From the NCBI GenBank assembly GCA_002070375.1, contig MWDD01000005.1:35044-99043 (forward strand): a DNA stretch of 64,000 nucleotides. Direction: 5' to 3'. Shown one piece after another: positions 34,672-43,576 of the stretch (position 1 is the first letter of the stretch; each line of letters starts with the position of its first letter). Source of the DNA: a bacterium ADurb.Bin157. GTDB taxonomy: Bacteria; Muiribacteriota; Ozemobacteria; Ozemobacterales; Ozemobacteraceae. The position numbers and the translations under genes were made by a program. Under the pieces are notes generated by a model that saw only the letters and a list, made by a program, of their open reading frames with translations, ran no database searches and was not told where the DNA came from.

Positions 34672-35403
34672 TTATTTATTGTAAATCTTCATTACGTTCC
34701 CAATCTCGACCGTGCCTGATGAAACGCTTGTTCTGTTAGTTATTCCGTGTATAACGATTTTATTTCCGGGAAATTGCCTGAGTTTTTCTTTCCACTCATC
34801 CGAAACCACCTCGAGCCCCATATCTCTGCGGCCCAACCTGTCTTCTTTTAAATAAACTCCGTTGTTTTTAACAAGAACTGTAGCGCGAACAGTTTCTTCC
34901 TGTGTCCATATTTTTAAGGGATCGTCAGATTTTTTCTTAGTGTTTTTGCGCTTTTTATTGCCGGTTTTTCCGTCTTCAGGCAAATAAATGCTTGCATTTT
35001 TTACAATCTTCACAGCCTGAGCTGTCCACAAAAGAACGGCATTAGTTGCTTTTTGCACAGCTTCTTTGGTGCCGTCTGTGGTTAATGCGTATTCTGTTGC
35101 CGTATTACCGATAAGCTCGACTTCTATAACACTTCCGTATTTAATTCTGTTGTTTCGTCTGCCCTTATCAAAATCATTAGGCAGATCAAAGCTGACTATA
35201 CTCCCTGTAGCTATTACATCAGAGTTTTCTAAGCCATTAACCACATGAAGTATTTTAAGCCCCAAACGGTCATTAAACAGACTTTCAACTTGCCCAACAA
35301 CAGATACTTCTGTCAGAGTTGGCTGTGCAAAGGCTGTCGTAGCGGACAAAATAAAGGCTAAAAGCAGAACCAAGCTTAAGCCCTTAATATTTTTATCAAA
35401 CAT
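34672..35403 (-). CDS. Secreted protein of unknown function
   Basis: I do not recognise this 243-residue protein. It has a good signal peptide (LVLLLAFILSATTAFAQ, cut after AFA). The mature part shows beta-rich segments (LTEVSVVGQVESLFNDRLGL, GSIVSFDLPNDF, GSVIEVELIGNTATEY), a lysine-rich linker (KKRKNTKKK near residue 155), and further strands at the C-terminus (FPGNKIVIHGITN, GTVEIGNVMKIYNK). GGAG lies 8 bases before the ATG. It is the first gene of a four-gene minus-strand operon with its own promoter. Confidence 0.75.
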   Translation of the reverse strand: MFDKNIKGLSLVLLLAFILSATTAFAQPTLTEVSVVGQVESLFNDRLGLKILHVVNGLENSDVIATGSIVSFDLPNDFDKGRRNNRIKYGSVIEVELIGNTATEYALTTDGTKEAVQKATNAVLLWTAQAVKIVKNASIYLPEDGKTGNKKRKNTKKKSDDPLKIWTQEETVRATVLVKNNGVYLKEDRLGRRDMGLEVVSDEWKEKLRQFPGNKIVIHGITNRTSVSSGTVEIGNVMKIYNK

Positions 35404-35437
35404 AAATTATCTCCAATGGTTAATATACTATTAACTG

Positions 35438-35466
35438 ATTCTAGCACATTAGCAAAACACTAACAA
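35438..35466 (-). promoter_or_regulatory. Promoter of the secreted protein/propeller/FUN14/radical SAM operon
   Basis: On the minus strand TTGTTA (35461-35466) and TAGAAT (35438-35443) are 17 bases apart, with an extended -10 TG. It is divergent from the heptose-operon promoter about 50 bases away. Confidence 0.6.
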
Positions 35467-35518
35467 CACTAAAATAAAACGAGTATATCCCGCATAAATT
35501 GAACGACGAGAGAAATAT

Positions 35519-35548
35519 TTGACTAAATATCGAACATAATGGTACACT
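35519..35548 (+). promoter_or_regulatory. Promoter of the heptose/Kdo (and possibly FtsH-system) operon
   Basis: TTGACT (35519-35524) and TACACT (35543-35548) are 18 bases apart, about 40 bases before the first ATG. No terminator is visible downstream until 49408, so one transcript could run through the lipopolysaccharide genes into the FtsH-type system. Confidence 0.6.
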
Positions 35549-35590
35549 CTCCCAAACATTCTCTACCTGAAAGGCACAGCCACATTATAG

Positions 35591-36571
35591 ATGCAAAAAA
35601 ACGACTTAGAGAACATACTTAATAAGTTTTCAAATTGCAGCATAGCAGTTTTCGGAGACGTTATGCTTGATGAATTTTGCTGGGGCAGGGTCAACCGAAT
35701 ATCACCCGAAGCTCCTGTACCGATAGTGCAGGTAAAAACTGAGACTTGGCGCCCCGGCGGCGCCGCCAATGTGGCGTCTAATATTGTTGCCTTAGGCGGC
35801 AAAGCGCACATTTTCGGACTCATCGGCGATGACGGGCAAGGAAGACGCCTAACCGAAGAACTCCAAAAAGAAAACATCCTCACAACCGGGTTGATAATAG
35901 ATTCAGGGCGCAGAACATCCGTTAAAACAAGAATTCTCGCGCAAAACCAACAAATGTTGAGAGTAGACCGAGAACACACCGAACCCATAGACTACGAAAG
36001 ACAAAAAAACATATTAAGCACATTATCAGACTTAATAGACGAACTCGACGGAATAATTATTTCAGATTATGCTAAAGGCGTTGTAGTAGAACCCCTATTC
36101 AAAGAAATTGTCGAAAAATTCAGACGAAAAAACAAATTTATCGCCGTTGATCCAAAGCTTAAAAACTTTCAGCTTTACAAAAAACCTACAATTATTACTC
36201 CAAACACAAAAGAAGCGGAAGAAGCCCTCGGCAGAGTCTTTGAAACAGAAGAAGACGTATTAAAAGGCGGCGTTGACCTTTTAAAGCTTTCGGGCTCCGA
36301 TGCCATTCTGATAACTCGAAGCGAAAACGGCATGACCTTGTTTGTTAAAGGTGAAGAGCCCGTCACCATACCGACTCGAGCCATGAATGTTTTTGACGTA
36401 ACCGGAGCCGGAGACACTGTTATCAGCACACTAAGTCTCGGAATGGCCGCAGGCTGTTCAATGGCAAAAGCCGCTGAAGTCGCAAATCTGGCCGCAGGCG
36501 TAGTTGTGGGGAAAGTAGGCACTGCTACCGCGTCGCGCAAAGAAATTTTGCACCACTTCGACAGATTGTAA
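35591..36571 (+). CDS. hldA: D-glycero-beta-D-manno-heptose-7-phosphate kinase (HldE N-terminal type, RfaE1)
   Basis: This 326-residue PfkB-family kinase phosphorylates heptose-7-phosphate at C1 in the ADP-heptose pathway for the lipopolysaccharide inner core. Family motifs are clear: VFGDVMLDEFCWGRVNRISPEAP, WRPGGAANVASNIVALGG, IISDYAKGVV, VDPKLKNFQLY, and the C-terminal anion hole DVTGAGDT. It lacks the adenylyltransferase half of E. coli HldE; that half is fused to GmhA in the next gene. The ribosome binding site is weak. Confidence 0.93.
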   Translation: MQKNDLENILNKFSNCSIAVFGDVMLDEFCWGRVNRISPEAPVPIVQVKTETWRPGGAANVASNIVALGGKAHIFGLIGDDGQGRRLTEELQKENILTTGLIIDSGRRTSVKTRILAQNQQMLRVDREHTEPIDYERQKNILSTLSDLIDELDGIIISDYAKGVVVEPLFKEIVEKFRRKNKFIAVDPKLKNFQLYKKPTIITPNTKEAEEALGRVFETEEDVLKGGVDLLKLSGSDAILITRSENGMTLFVKGEEPVTIPTRAMNVFDVTGAGDTVISTLSLGMAAGCSMAKAAEVANLAAGVVVGKVGTATASRKEILHHFDRL

Positions 36572-36581
36572 AGAGGAAAGC

Positions 36582-37640
36582 ATGAAAAAATACTTTAACA
36601 ATGATTTACGCGCAATGCGAATTACGGCATACACTTCAGCCAATAACGAGGCATTGACACAAACATTTGTAAAAGCCGTTTCATTGATGACAGAATGTCT
36701 TAAAAACAACGGCACCGTCATCGTATGCGGAAACGGCGGTTCCGCAGCTGACGCAGAACACATGGCAGGTGAGTTAGTCGGCCGTTTCGGGTATGACCGA
36801 AAGTCTCTTCCTTGCATTTCGCTTTGCTCTCCTTCTGCTACTTTTACCGCAATAGCAAACGATTACGGCTATGAACAGGTTTTTAAACGACAAGTACAGG
36901 GCTTCGGAAAAAGTAAAGATGTTCTGTTAGGAATTTCTACGAGCGGCAACTCTCAAAATGTCGCAGAAGCATTTAAAGCCGCTTCTGAAATCGGCATGAA
37001 AACCATAGCCATGACCGGTGAAAAAGAATCAAAGCTTTCTCAAATGGCAGATGTTTGCATACGCGTGCCATCATCAAAAACCCCTCGAATACAAGAAATA
37101 CACGCCTTAATGATACACAGCTTTTGCAGAGCTATAGAAGACGAAATATTTAACAAGGCTCAATTCACAGACTTACCCGCAAAAAAAATAATTTCCGCTG
37201 AAGAAATAAACCAACTGGCCCAAGCCATAAAAGGCTATAGATCTGTATTTACAAACGGATGCTTCGACATTCTTCATCCGGGCCACGTTTTCATTCTCAA
37301 CGAATGCAGAAAGCATGGCGAACTTCTTATAGTGGGCCTAAACACTGATAATTCAGTAAAAAGACTCAAAGGCGACAGCAGGCCTTATCATAAATTCGCC
37401 GATAGAGCAGCCGTGCTAGCCGCCCTTGAATGCATTGACTACGTTGTGGGCTTTGACGAAGACACTCCCAAAGAAATTATAGAAGCTTTAACCCCAAAAA
37501 TTCTCATAAAAGGCGGAGACTACAACGAAAATACCGTAGTCGGAGCCGACTGGGTAAAAAAGAACGGCGGCGAAGTTATAATAATACCCCTATTAGAAGG
37601 ACACTCCACAACCTCTATTCTGAAAGACAGTAAAAAATGA
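36582..37640 (+). CDS. Fused sedoheptulose-7-phosphate isomerase (GmhA) and heptose-1-phosphate adenylyltransferase (HldE C-terminal type)
   Basis: This 352-residue protein joins two enzymes of ADP-heptose synthesis. Residues about 1-190 are the SIS-fold isomerase GmhA (VIVCGNGGSAADAEHMAGELVGRF, GISTSGNSQNVAEAF), which starts the pathway. Residues about 218-352 are the nucleotidyltransferase (SVFTNGCFDILHPGHVFILN with the HxGH motif, GLNTDNSVKRLKG, ILIKGGDY, EGHSTTSI), which makes ADP-heptose. The steps between need the kinase (previous gene) and the phosphatase GmhB, which I do not see here. GAGG precedes the ATG. I give no single symbol because the gene is a fusion. Confidence 0.92.
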   Translation: MKKYFNNDLRAMRITAYTSANNEALTQTFVKAVSLMTECLKNNGTVIVCGNGGSAADAEHMAGELVGRFGYDRKSLPCISLCSPSATFTAIANDYGYEQVFKRQVQGFGKSKDVLLGISTSGNSQNVAEAFKAASEIGMKTIAMTGEKESKLSQMADVCIRVPSSKTPRIQEIHALMIHSFCRAIEDEIFNKAQFTDLPAKKIISAEEINQLAQAIKGYRSVFTNGCFDILHPGHVFILNECRKHGELLIVGLNTDNSVKRLKGDSRPYHKFADRAAVLAALECIDYVVGFDEDTPKEIIEALTPKILIKGGDYNENTVVGADWVKKNGGEVIIIPLLEGHSTTSILKDSKK

Positions 37641-38365
37641 AAAGAAATTACTCTGTAATAGGTGTAGTTCCGGCAAGATTGGCCTCAACAAGGCTTCCCG
37701 AAAAAATGTTGGCAGATTTAAACGGCAAGCCGCTGGTTGCCGTTACCGCCGAAAATGCCTTTAAAAGCGGCGCATTTGACGAAGTTGTGGTCGCAACAGA
37801 TTCAGAGAAAATTGCACAAGCCGTTGAAAAATACGGCTTTAAAGCCTTCATTACCGACCCCGAGTTACCCTCGGGCACCTGTCGAGTCGGCGAAGTGGCT
37901 AAAATTATGAAGGCCGACGTTTATGTCAATATTCAAGGCGATGAACCCCTCATCGACAAAGATGGGCTAATCAATGTTGCAGAAGCCTTTACAGACCAAA
38001 ATGTAAAAATGGCAACTCTTTCTTTTCCCTTAAGATACGAAGACGAAAATAATCCGAACGCAGTCAAAGTTATTACCGATGCAAACAAAGACGCACTTTA
38101 TTTTTCACGAAGCATAATACCCTTCCCGAGAAATCATGAACTGTTTGCGCCTCTTAAACACATCGGAGTATACGGATACCGGCACGAAACACTTCTGACT
38201 CTCATAGATCTTCCCGCTTGCGCATTAGAAAAAACCGAAAGCCTCGAACAATTAAGAGCCTTATATAACGGAATTAAAATCAGAGTAATCGCAGCATCAA
38301 AAGATTCGGTCGGAGTTGACACTCATGCTGATTTAGAGCGCGTAAGAACGTTAATAAAGCAATAA
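37637..38365 (+). CDS. kdsB: 3-deoxy-manno-octulosonate cytidylyltransferase (CMP-Kdo synthetase)
   Basis: KdsB activates Kdo as CMP-Kdo for transfer to lipid A. The 242-residue protein has the family start VIGVVPARLASTRLPEKML, VVATDSEKIA, the metal/nucleotide loop VYVNIQGDEPLID, and HIGVYGYRHETLL near the C-terminus. The ATG overlaps the stop of the fusion gene (ATGA). Its presence argues for a Kdo-containing lipopolysaccharide. The FtsH-like gene follows after 16 bases. Confidence 0.95.
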   Translation: MKRNYSVIGVVPARLASTRLPEKMLADLNGKPLVAVTAENAFKSGAFDEVVVATDSEKIAQAVEKYGFKAFITDPELPSGTCRVGEVAKIMKADVYVNIQGDEPLIDKDGLINVAEAFTDQNVKMATLSFPLRYEDENNPNAVKVITDANKDALYFSRSIIPFPRNHELFAPLKHIGVYGYRHETLLTLIDLPACALEKTESLEQLRALYNGIKIRVIAASKDSVGVDTHADLERVRTLIKQ

Positions 38366-38381
38366 GAAACAGAGGTTTTAT

Positions 38382-40478
38382 ATGCTTGAAGTTATTTTAA
38401 AAGATCTTCCAAAACAGATTTCTCATTTTGATGCTGTTGAGCAGTGTTATCAAGAGCAAATCAGATTTTTAACTTCAAGAACAAATGAAAATGTTTCTGT
38501 ATTGGTCAGATGTGAGAAGCAAATTGTTCCTTATCTTCAAGCAATCATAAAAAGGCGGTTGGCTTCAAACGGCTTAAAGATGGTAATCATAGACGGACGT
38601 GATTCTGAAACCTCTCAAACGCCCCAAATTCAGCAAACAAGATTAAATAAAATCGTTATTGCATTAAGAAATCTTTTAAATAACACAGAAACGGATAAAG
38701 TTTTTGTATTGCCTTACTTAGACATAATAACTTCTGTAACCCAAAGCGGGCTGACCATGGAGGCTCGTGAAATAATGACAATCATTCACGAAAACCCCAT
38801 GTTAGTCATGATTGCCTTTGAAGATCCGAATTTCCAACTTCCCGAGCTCATTTCACAGGCTTTTCCGGCTCGTTGCGAAATGCTTGGAATACCTAGGGAC
38901 AAAATAAGTTATTTGATAACCGAATCTGAAGGTCGTAAATTCGCCACCGACAAACTTAATTTGATGAACATATTCAAATATGTTTCAGGCCTTAATCCGA
39001 TCAGATTCAGAGAAATAATGGGTATTTTCGACAAAAAAACCGATTATGATTCTTCATGTCCGGATATGCTCTCAGGCTATTTTAAAGAGCTACGTGATTA
39101 CACGGCTTGTTCCGGCGCAGCTCTGTCTGAAATACATCTTGAATCTGATATAGCCGGCTATGAAAAAGTTAAAACAAAAATTAAAGAGAATATTTTAAAT
39201 ATTATCCACGCAACAAGTGCCTTGAACGACGAAAAAGAAATTCGCAGAGTTGAAAGCATTATACCGCGAGGTCTTATTTTTCACGGCCCTCCCGGGACAG
39301 GAAAAACTCTTTTTGCCAAAGGCATTGCAGAAGCGATGAATGCGGCTATTTATATTGTCAGCGGGCCTGAGCTAAAGTCAAAATGGGTGGGCGAAGGCGA
39401 AGCCAATATAAGAAGACTTTTTGCCAGAGCCAGAGCCACTGCGCCATCTGTAATAGTTTTTGACGAATTGGATTCAATAGCGGCGGCGAGAACCGGTCAA
39501 AGTGCAGACAGTGCAGGACAAGCGGCTCACTCAATGGTAAATCAACTGCTGACTGAAATGGACGGATTCAATAAAGAGCAAATGGTTTTGATTATTGGCA
39601 CCACAAACTTTATTTCGAGCCTTGATATAGCATTTTTAAGACCCGGACGTTTCGAGTATCAAATTGAAATTCCCTACCCCGCCTGGGAAGACAGAAAAGC
39701 CATATTGAGTTTATATAATAAAAAATTCGAAACAGGTTTGTCAGAATTATTTGTCGAAAGATTGGCCGGTTGGACAGGCAGGCGCACAGAGACCGGCACT
39801 CCTTATACCGGAGACCACCTTTGCGCATTGATTAAATCATTAAAAAGATTTACTCTCAACAATAAAAAGCACACTGCAGACGAAGCTCTATTTGATCAAT
39901 GGCTCGACAGCATGGCCGAAAAGACTGTTTTATCGGAAGCAGAAACAAGAGTTGTGGCAACTCACGAGGCCGGTCACACAATGGCCTTTTACAGATACCG
40001 CAGACAAAAAGAAATAACCAGAATGACTATTGAAAGCGGCGTCAACGATTCCCTCGGAATGGTTGAATCGAAGTTAATTAAAAGCCACCTATACACAGAA
40101 AACAATCTTAAAGCAGAAATCGGAATTTGCTTAGGTGGATACACTGCCGAGAAGGTTCTTCTTGAAGAAGTCTCAACCGGAGGCGCGCAAGATCTTAAAA
40201 TAGCCACCGATATAGCCACCGATATGGCATCTTTATATGGCATGACCGGGCTTCCGCGAAATTTTACAAATGATGGGCAGACCGTCAACCCGTATTTTAT
40301 AAACCAGCTTTCACCCTATGTAAATTCGATAATTAGTGAAGTATATAAAGACATACACAAATTTTTGTGCGACAATAAGGAAAGTTTAGAAAAACTTGTT
40401 TCTTTGCTAATAGAAAAAAGAACTTTAACAGGCGAAGAAATAGATAAACTTTTGAGAGATACCATAAAATGCAATTAG
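38382..40478 (+). CDS. Soluble FtsH-like AAA+ zinc metalloprotease of a ternary-type system
   Basis: This 698-residue protein has an FtsH-type second half: AAA+ with Walker A GPPGTGKT (residues 302-309), Walker B VIVFDELDSIAA and second-region-of-homology FLRPGRFEYQIEIPYP. A peptidase M41 domain follows with zinc motif HEAGH (528-532) and a likely third ligand, Asp, in GGAQDLKIATD (about 604). It lacks the two N-terminal membrane helices of cellular FtsH. Residues 1-270 look instead like a degenerate ATPase domain (KVFVLPYLDII in a Walker-B-like position, no P-loop). It is therefore probably a soluble ATP-driven protease. It overlaps the next gene by 10 bases and starts the eight-gene system. 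All catalytic residues I can check are present. Confidence 0.9.
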   Translation: MLEVILKDLPKQISHFDAVEQCYQEQIRFLTSRTNENVSVLVRCEKQIVPYLQAIIKRRLASNGLKMVIIDGRDSETSQTPQIQQTRLNKIVIALRNLLNNTETDKVFVLPYLDIITSVTQSGLTMEAREIMTIIHENPMLVMIAFEDPNFQLPELISQAFPARCEMLGIPRDKISYLITESEGRKFATDKLNLMNIFKYVSGLNPIRFREIMGIFDKKTDYDSSCPDMLSGYFKELRDYTACSGAALSEIHLESDIAGYEKVKTKIKENILNIIHATSALNDEKEIRRVESIIPRGLIFHGPPGTGKTLFAKGIAEAMNAAIYIVSGPELKSKWVGEGEANIRRLFARARATAPSVIVFDELDSIAAARTGQSADSAGQAAHSMVNQLLTEMDGFNKEQMVLIIGTTNFISSLDIAFLRPGRFEYQIEIPYPAWEDRKAILSLYNKKFETGLSELFVERLAGWTGRRTETGTPYTGDHLCALIKSLKRFTLNNKKHTADEALFDQWLDSMAEKTVLSEAETRVVATHEAGHTMAFYRYRRQKEITRMTIESGVNDSLGMVESKLIKSHLYTENNLKAEIGICLGGYTAEKVLLEEVSTGGAQDLKIATDIATDMASLYGMTGLPRNFTNDGQTVNPYFINQLSPYVNSIISEVYKDIHKFLCDNKESLEKLVSLLIEKRTLTGEEIDKLLRDTIKCN

Positions 40479-43400
40479 ACAGCCAAAGCGACTATTTCAA
40501 ACTGATAACGCCCGAAGACATACTTACGGCTCAATACATGTCTTCGGCCGAAAGGCTTAAGGGTCGTTTTGTTCAAGAGACAGAAGCGCCCTGGAGCATA
40601 TGGTGGGAAATCCCCATTGAAAACTCGATAATGAGCCAACTCGGAAAAATGGTAAAAGGCTATTCCGTTGAAGTCCCTGAAAAACTCTGGACAAAAGGCG
40701 TACCGGCCTCCTCCCTAAAAGAAATCTCTTGGACAGAAATCTTAAAAAAGTCTGTGATTAAAATTGACTCAAAAGCAAAAATAAGCGATGAAATTATAAT
40801 ATTAACGGCTGACAGAAATTTGTTTTTTGACATAGTAAGAAATCATTTTGTTCTTCAACAGGGCTCAATTCAGTTTGCCGTCTATTCACCTCAGCAAAAG
40901 CCTTATTACATGTTAAAAATCACAAACCCATCTTTATGGGTTTTACACAATCTAAGCAAGGGTAACGCGGGTTGGTTCAACAAAGCTAAGGGGCATTCCG
41001 GTCTATATATTTCTTCACAGGTAAAATTGAGAAATTTTGACGAAAATGGCAGCTATAACAAACTGGTTTTGAAAGATGGCGCCATAGTTTTAATTCAGCC
41101 CGAGAGTAATCTGCTCATAATTAAGCCCGTTTGGAGCGAAGGCGATAACCTGATATCTGTAGAACTGCAATGTCCCGAATTCAAGCAAGCCTCCGCAGAT
41201 AATAAAATTATAATTAAGCCGTCTTTAAGAAACACAGACATTCAAAATCCTCCAATATTCTGGAAAGCATCAGACAAAGAGAGACTTAAAAAAATAATAT
41301 CCAATCAATCGACAGAGTTTTTTCAAAACTTTGCCGCTTGGTATCTTTCAAACGAAACAATATACATCGAAGCAAGAAACACCGAAGTCTCCAGAGACAT
41401 AACCACATCTTTAAACGATGCTTTTGAAGCATTTTATGAACTGGACAGGTTTGTTTATTCGCCGGTCACAAAAGTTCCTGCTCCGAAGCTATCATCGGAA
41501 AAACTGCATAAAATGGCAGAAAGCCACAGAGACGATCGCCTTTGCCTCGAAGCGACAGAAAACGGTTTAAATATTGTTATTTTAAAACACACCGACAGAA
41601 TTTCAATTGAAGATCTAATAATATTGGAACTCGAAAAAGCCGTTGAAGAAAGCGAATCGATCAAACCGACCTGGAATTACGATTTTGCGGAATTAAAAAA
41701 AAAAAAACAGGTAGTTGAGATTGAAATTGCAGAAAAACCCTCTAAAAAACCTTCAAAAATAACTGCTGCTTCAGACGACAACGATGTTTTAAGCGGAATA
41801 GGAAAAGTCGTTAAACAGGCAAACAGCTTCATATCCGTTTCATTAAATTTAACAAACGATGATTCAGTATCAGAAGAAGATATCAATACTTTGTCAATCA
41901 AGCTTGCAAAAATTGATAAAGGACTTATAGAAAACCCATTTGATTCAAATTTATGGCAAGAACGCGCAGAAATAGTTAAATTAATGCGAATGCCTATTTC
42001 AGCAGCCGCTTCTGCACTTAACGGCGCAATACTGAACAAAGACATTGAAGGCATATTCAATATTGTAAAAACATTTTGTGAATCCTCTCAGGAACTAAAA
42101 ATTTTCAACGAAAACGAATTAACAGAAATAAAAAGAGGTAAGCTTCTTGCGGCAATAAGAGACAAAAATCACACGGCCGAGCTATATTACTCTCTTCTTT
42201 TGGCATACGGGGCTAAGTTTAACGATGAAGACATTTTTAATCAAGCTATAGAGGGCATGAAGACAGGATTTTCTGTTGAAAAACGTAACTTTTTTGAGTT
42301 TAACGAAGCGCGCAGTGCTTCAACAATGGGGGCAAACACAGAAAACAGAGTCGAGCTGCTGTCAAAAAAGGATCTTCCGCGCATAAAAAGCAATATGAGA
42401 GGATACTTGCTAAATGTAGGCGGGTGCCCTAATTCTGCCGTGTTGCAGGCAATTCGCCTACAACTGAGAGCTATGCTTGCAACACATCTTGACATGAAAA
42501 CAGCAGATATTTTAGTCGGTCCGATAGGCGAAGATGAAAATGTACCTCTTTTCAAGCAAGTGAGCGGTTATGGAAGCTACGCGAAAGAAATACCGATCAG
42601 CCCCACCGACTATAAGGTTCCGATGATATTTTGCGATTATTTAAGACGATGGAGAAATCTGGCAATAAATAAAAATGAACCTTATGAAGTTCATCGCTGG
42701 GCAAGTCTTTTTACGATGAAAAAAATAAAAGAAACGCCGCTTAAAGACTTTTTTACAGGCATTATGTATAAACCTCCCTTTTATTTTGATATAAAAGAAG
42801 AACAAACTATAGCAAACGGAATTTTCAAAATCAATAAATGGCTGGCACCCGAAGACCTTGTCGGGTTAGGAGGAAGAACCGACGGTAAAGAGCTTGCCGA
42901 CCTTATTTACAAACGTTTTGCCGATGGTGAAAATGACTGGATGTTATATTTTAAAAAAGCAAAAAACACTCAAGATTTTAGATTTAAAGCAAAAGCACAG
43001 CGATTATTACTTTTAATAGCAGCTCAATATGGGCCCCACCCTGCCTTATCCGACTACGTAGAAACTCTTGAAGTAAGAAGCAATAATGCTGAAAAATGGG
43101 ATATTTATAAACTTACAATGTATTGCGACATGTTTCGTTTATGCTTGTCTTTCAATATTCCCATAGATGAACAGCGATTATTCAACATTATTATCAACAG
43201 AATTCCTTTACCGCCGAAGGGTTGGGAAGACTTTGAAAGTTCGGCGGAATGGATAATAATGTGCTTACTTTTGACAAATTCTCCCGGAAGAAGATTTCAA
43301 CTTGACAGTCTCAGCCAAAGAGCTATTAAGTGGTTGAAAGTCGCAGCAGAAAAAGCTGACAAAGAAATATTTGCAAAATGTATGACTATTTTAAGTTTTA

Positions 43401-43576
43401 TTCAGATCGGAATTTTAGCTGATCTTGTGCCTGAAAAGCTTGAGCTACATAAAACAATCGAAAAGCGTAAAGTATTTTGGATTCAGCATGCTACCGGCCT
43501 TTCCAGAGGTAAAACAAAAGAATTTAATGAATGGAAAAGAATATTTAAAGAATTGAGGACCAAAAACAGTGACTGA
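40469..43576 (+). CDS. Large protein of the FtsH-MoxR-vWA-type system, unknown fold
   Basis: This 1035-residue protein matches no family I can name with confidence. The N-terminal part (about 1-400) is mixed alpha/beta with many Trp and aromatic residues (APWSIWWEIPIENS). A charged Lys-rich linker follows near 405-440, then a helical block (about 440-600). A central segment near 620-760 contains RIKSNMRGYLLNVGGCPNSA and CDYLRRWRNLAI, and the C-terminus is a helical, perhaps alpha-solenoid, region. No signal or membrane helix is seen. The linker is encoded by twelve successive A bases (41695-41706). It overlaps ftsH-like by 10 bases and the moxR-like gene by 8. By position it corresponds to the large 'X' component of ternary systems; that role is inferred. 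Confidence 0.75.
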   Translation: MQLDSQSDYFKLITPEDILTAQYMSSAERLKGRFVQETEAPWSIWWEIPIENSIMSQLGKMVKGYSVEVPEKLWTKGVPASSLKEISWTEILKKSVIKIDSKAKISDEIIILTADRNLFFDIVRNHFVLQQGSIQFAVYSPQQKPYYMLKITNPSLWVLHNLSKGNAGWFNKAKGHSGLYISSQVKLRNFDENGSYNKLVLKDGAIVLIQPESNLLIIKPVWSEGDNLISVELQCPEFKQASADNKIIIKPSLRNTDIQNPPIFWKASDKERLKKIISNQSTEFFQNFAAWYLSNETIYIEARNTEVSRDITTSLNDAFEAFYELDRFVYSPVTKVPAPKLSSEKLHKMAESHRDDRLCLEATENGLNIVILKHTDRISIEDLIILELEKAVEESESIKPTWNYDFAELKKKKQVVEIEIAEKPSKKPSKITAASDDNDVLSGIGKVVKQANSFISVSLNLTNDDSVSEEDINTLSIKLAKIDKGLIENPFDSNLWQERAEIVKLMRMPISAAASALNGAILNKDIEGIFNIVKTFCESSQELKIFNENELTEIKRGKLLAAIRDKNHTAELYYSLLLAYGAKFNDEDIFNQAIEGMKTGFSVEKRNFFEFNEARSASTMGANTENRVELLSKKDLPRIKSNMRGYLLNVGGCPNSAVLQAIRLQLRAMLATHLDMKTADILVGPIGEDENVPLFKQVSGYGSYAKEIPISPTDYKVPMIFCDYLRRWRNLAINKNEPYEVHRWASLFTMKKIKETPLKDFFTGIMYKPPFYFDIKEEQTIANGIFKINKWLAPEDLVGLGGRTDGKELADLIYKRFADGENDWMLYFKKAKNTQDFRFKAKAQRLLLLIAAQYGPHPALSDYVETLEVRSNNAEKWDIYKLTMYCDMFRLCLSFNIPIDEQRLFNIIINRIPLPPKGWEDFESSAEWIIMCLLLTNSPGRRFQLDSLSQRAIKWLKVAAEKADKEIFAKCMTILSFIQIGILADLVPEKLELHKTIEKRKVFWIQHATGLSRGKTKEFNEWKRIFKELRTKNSD

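Noticed and set aside
41695..41706. Poly-A run as evidence that the 1035-residue gene is frameshifted
   Set aside because: The frame is open and coherent on both sides and overlaps its neighbours neatly, so the gene is intact as given.
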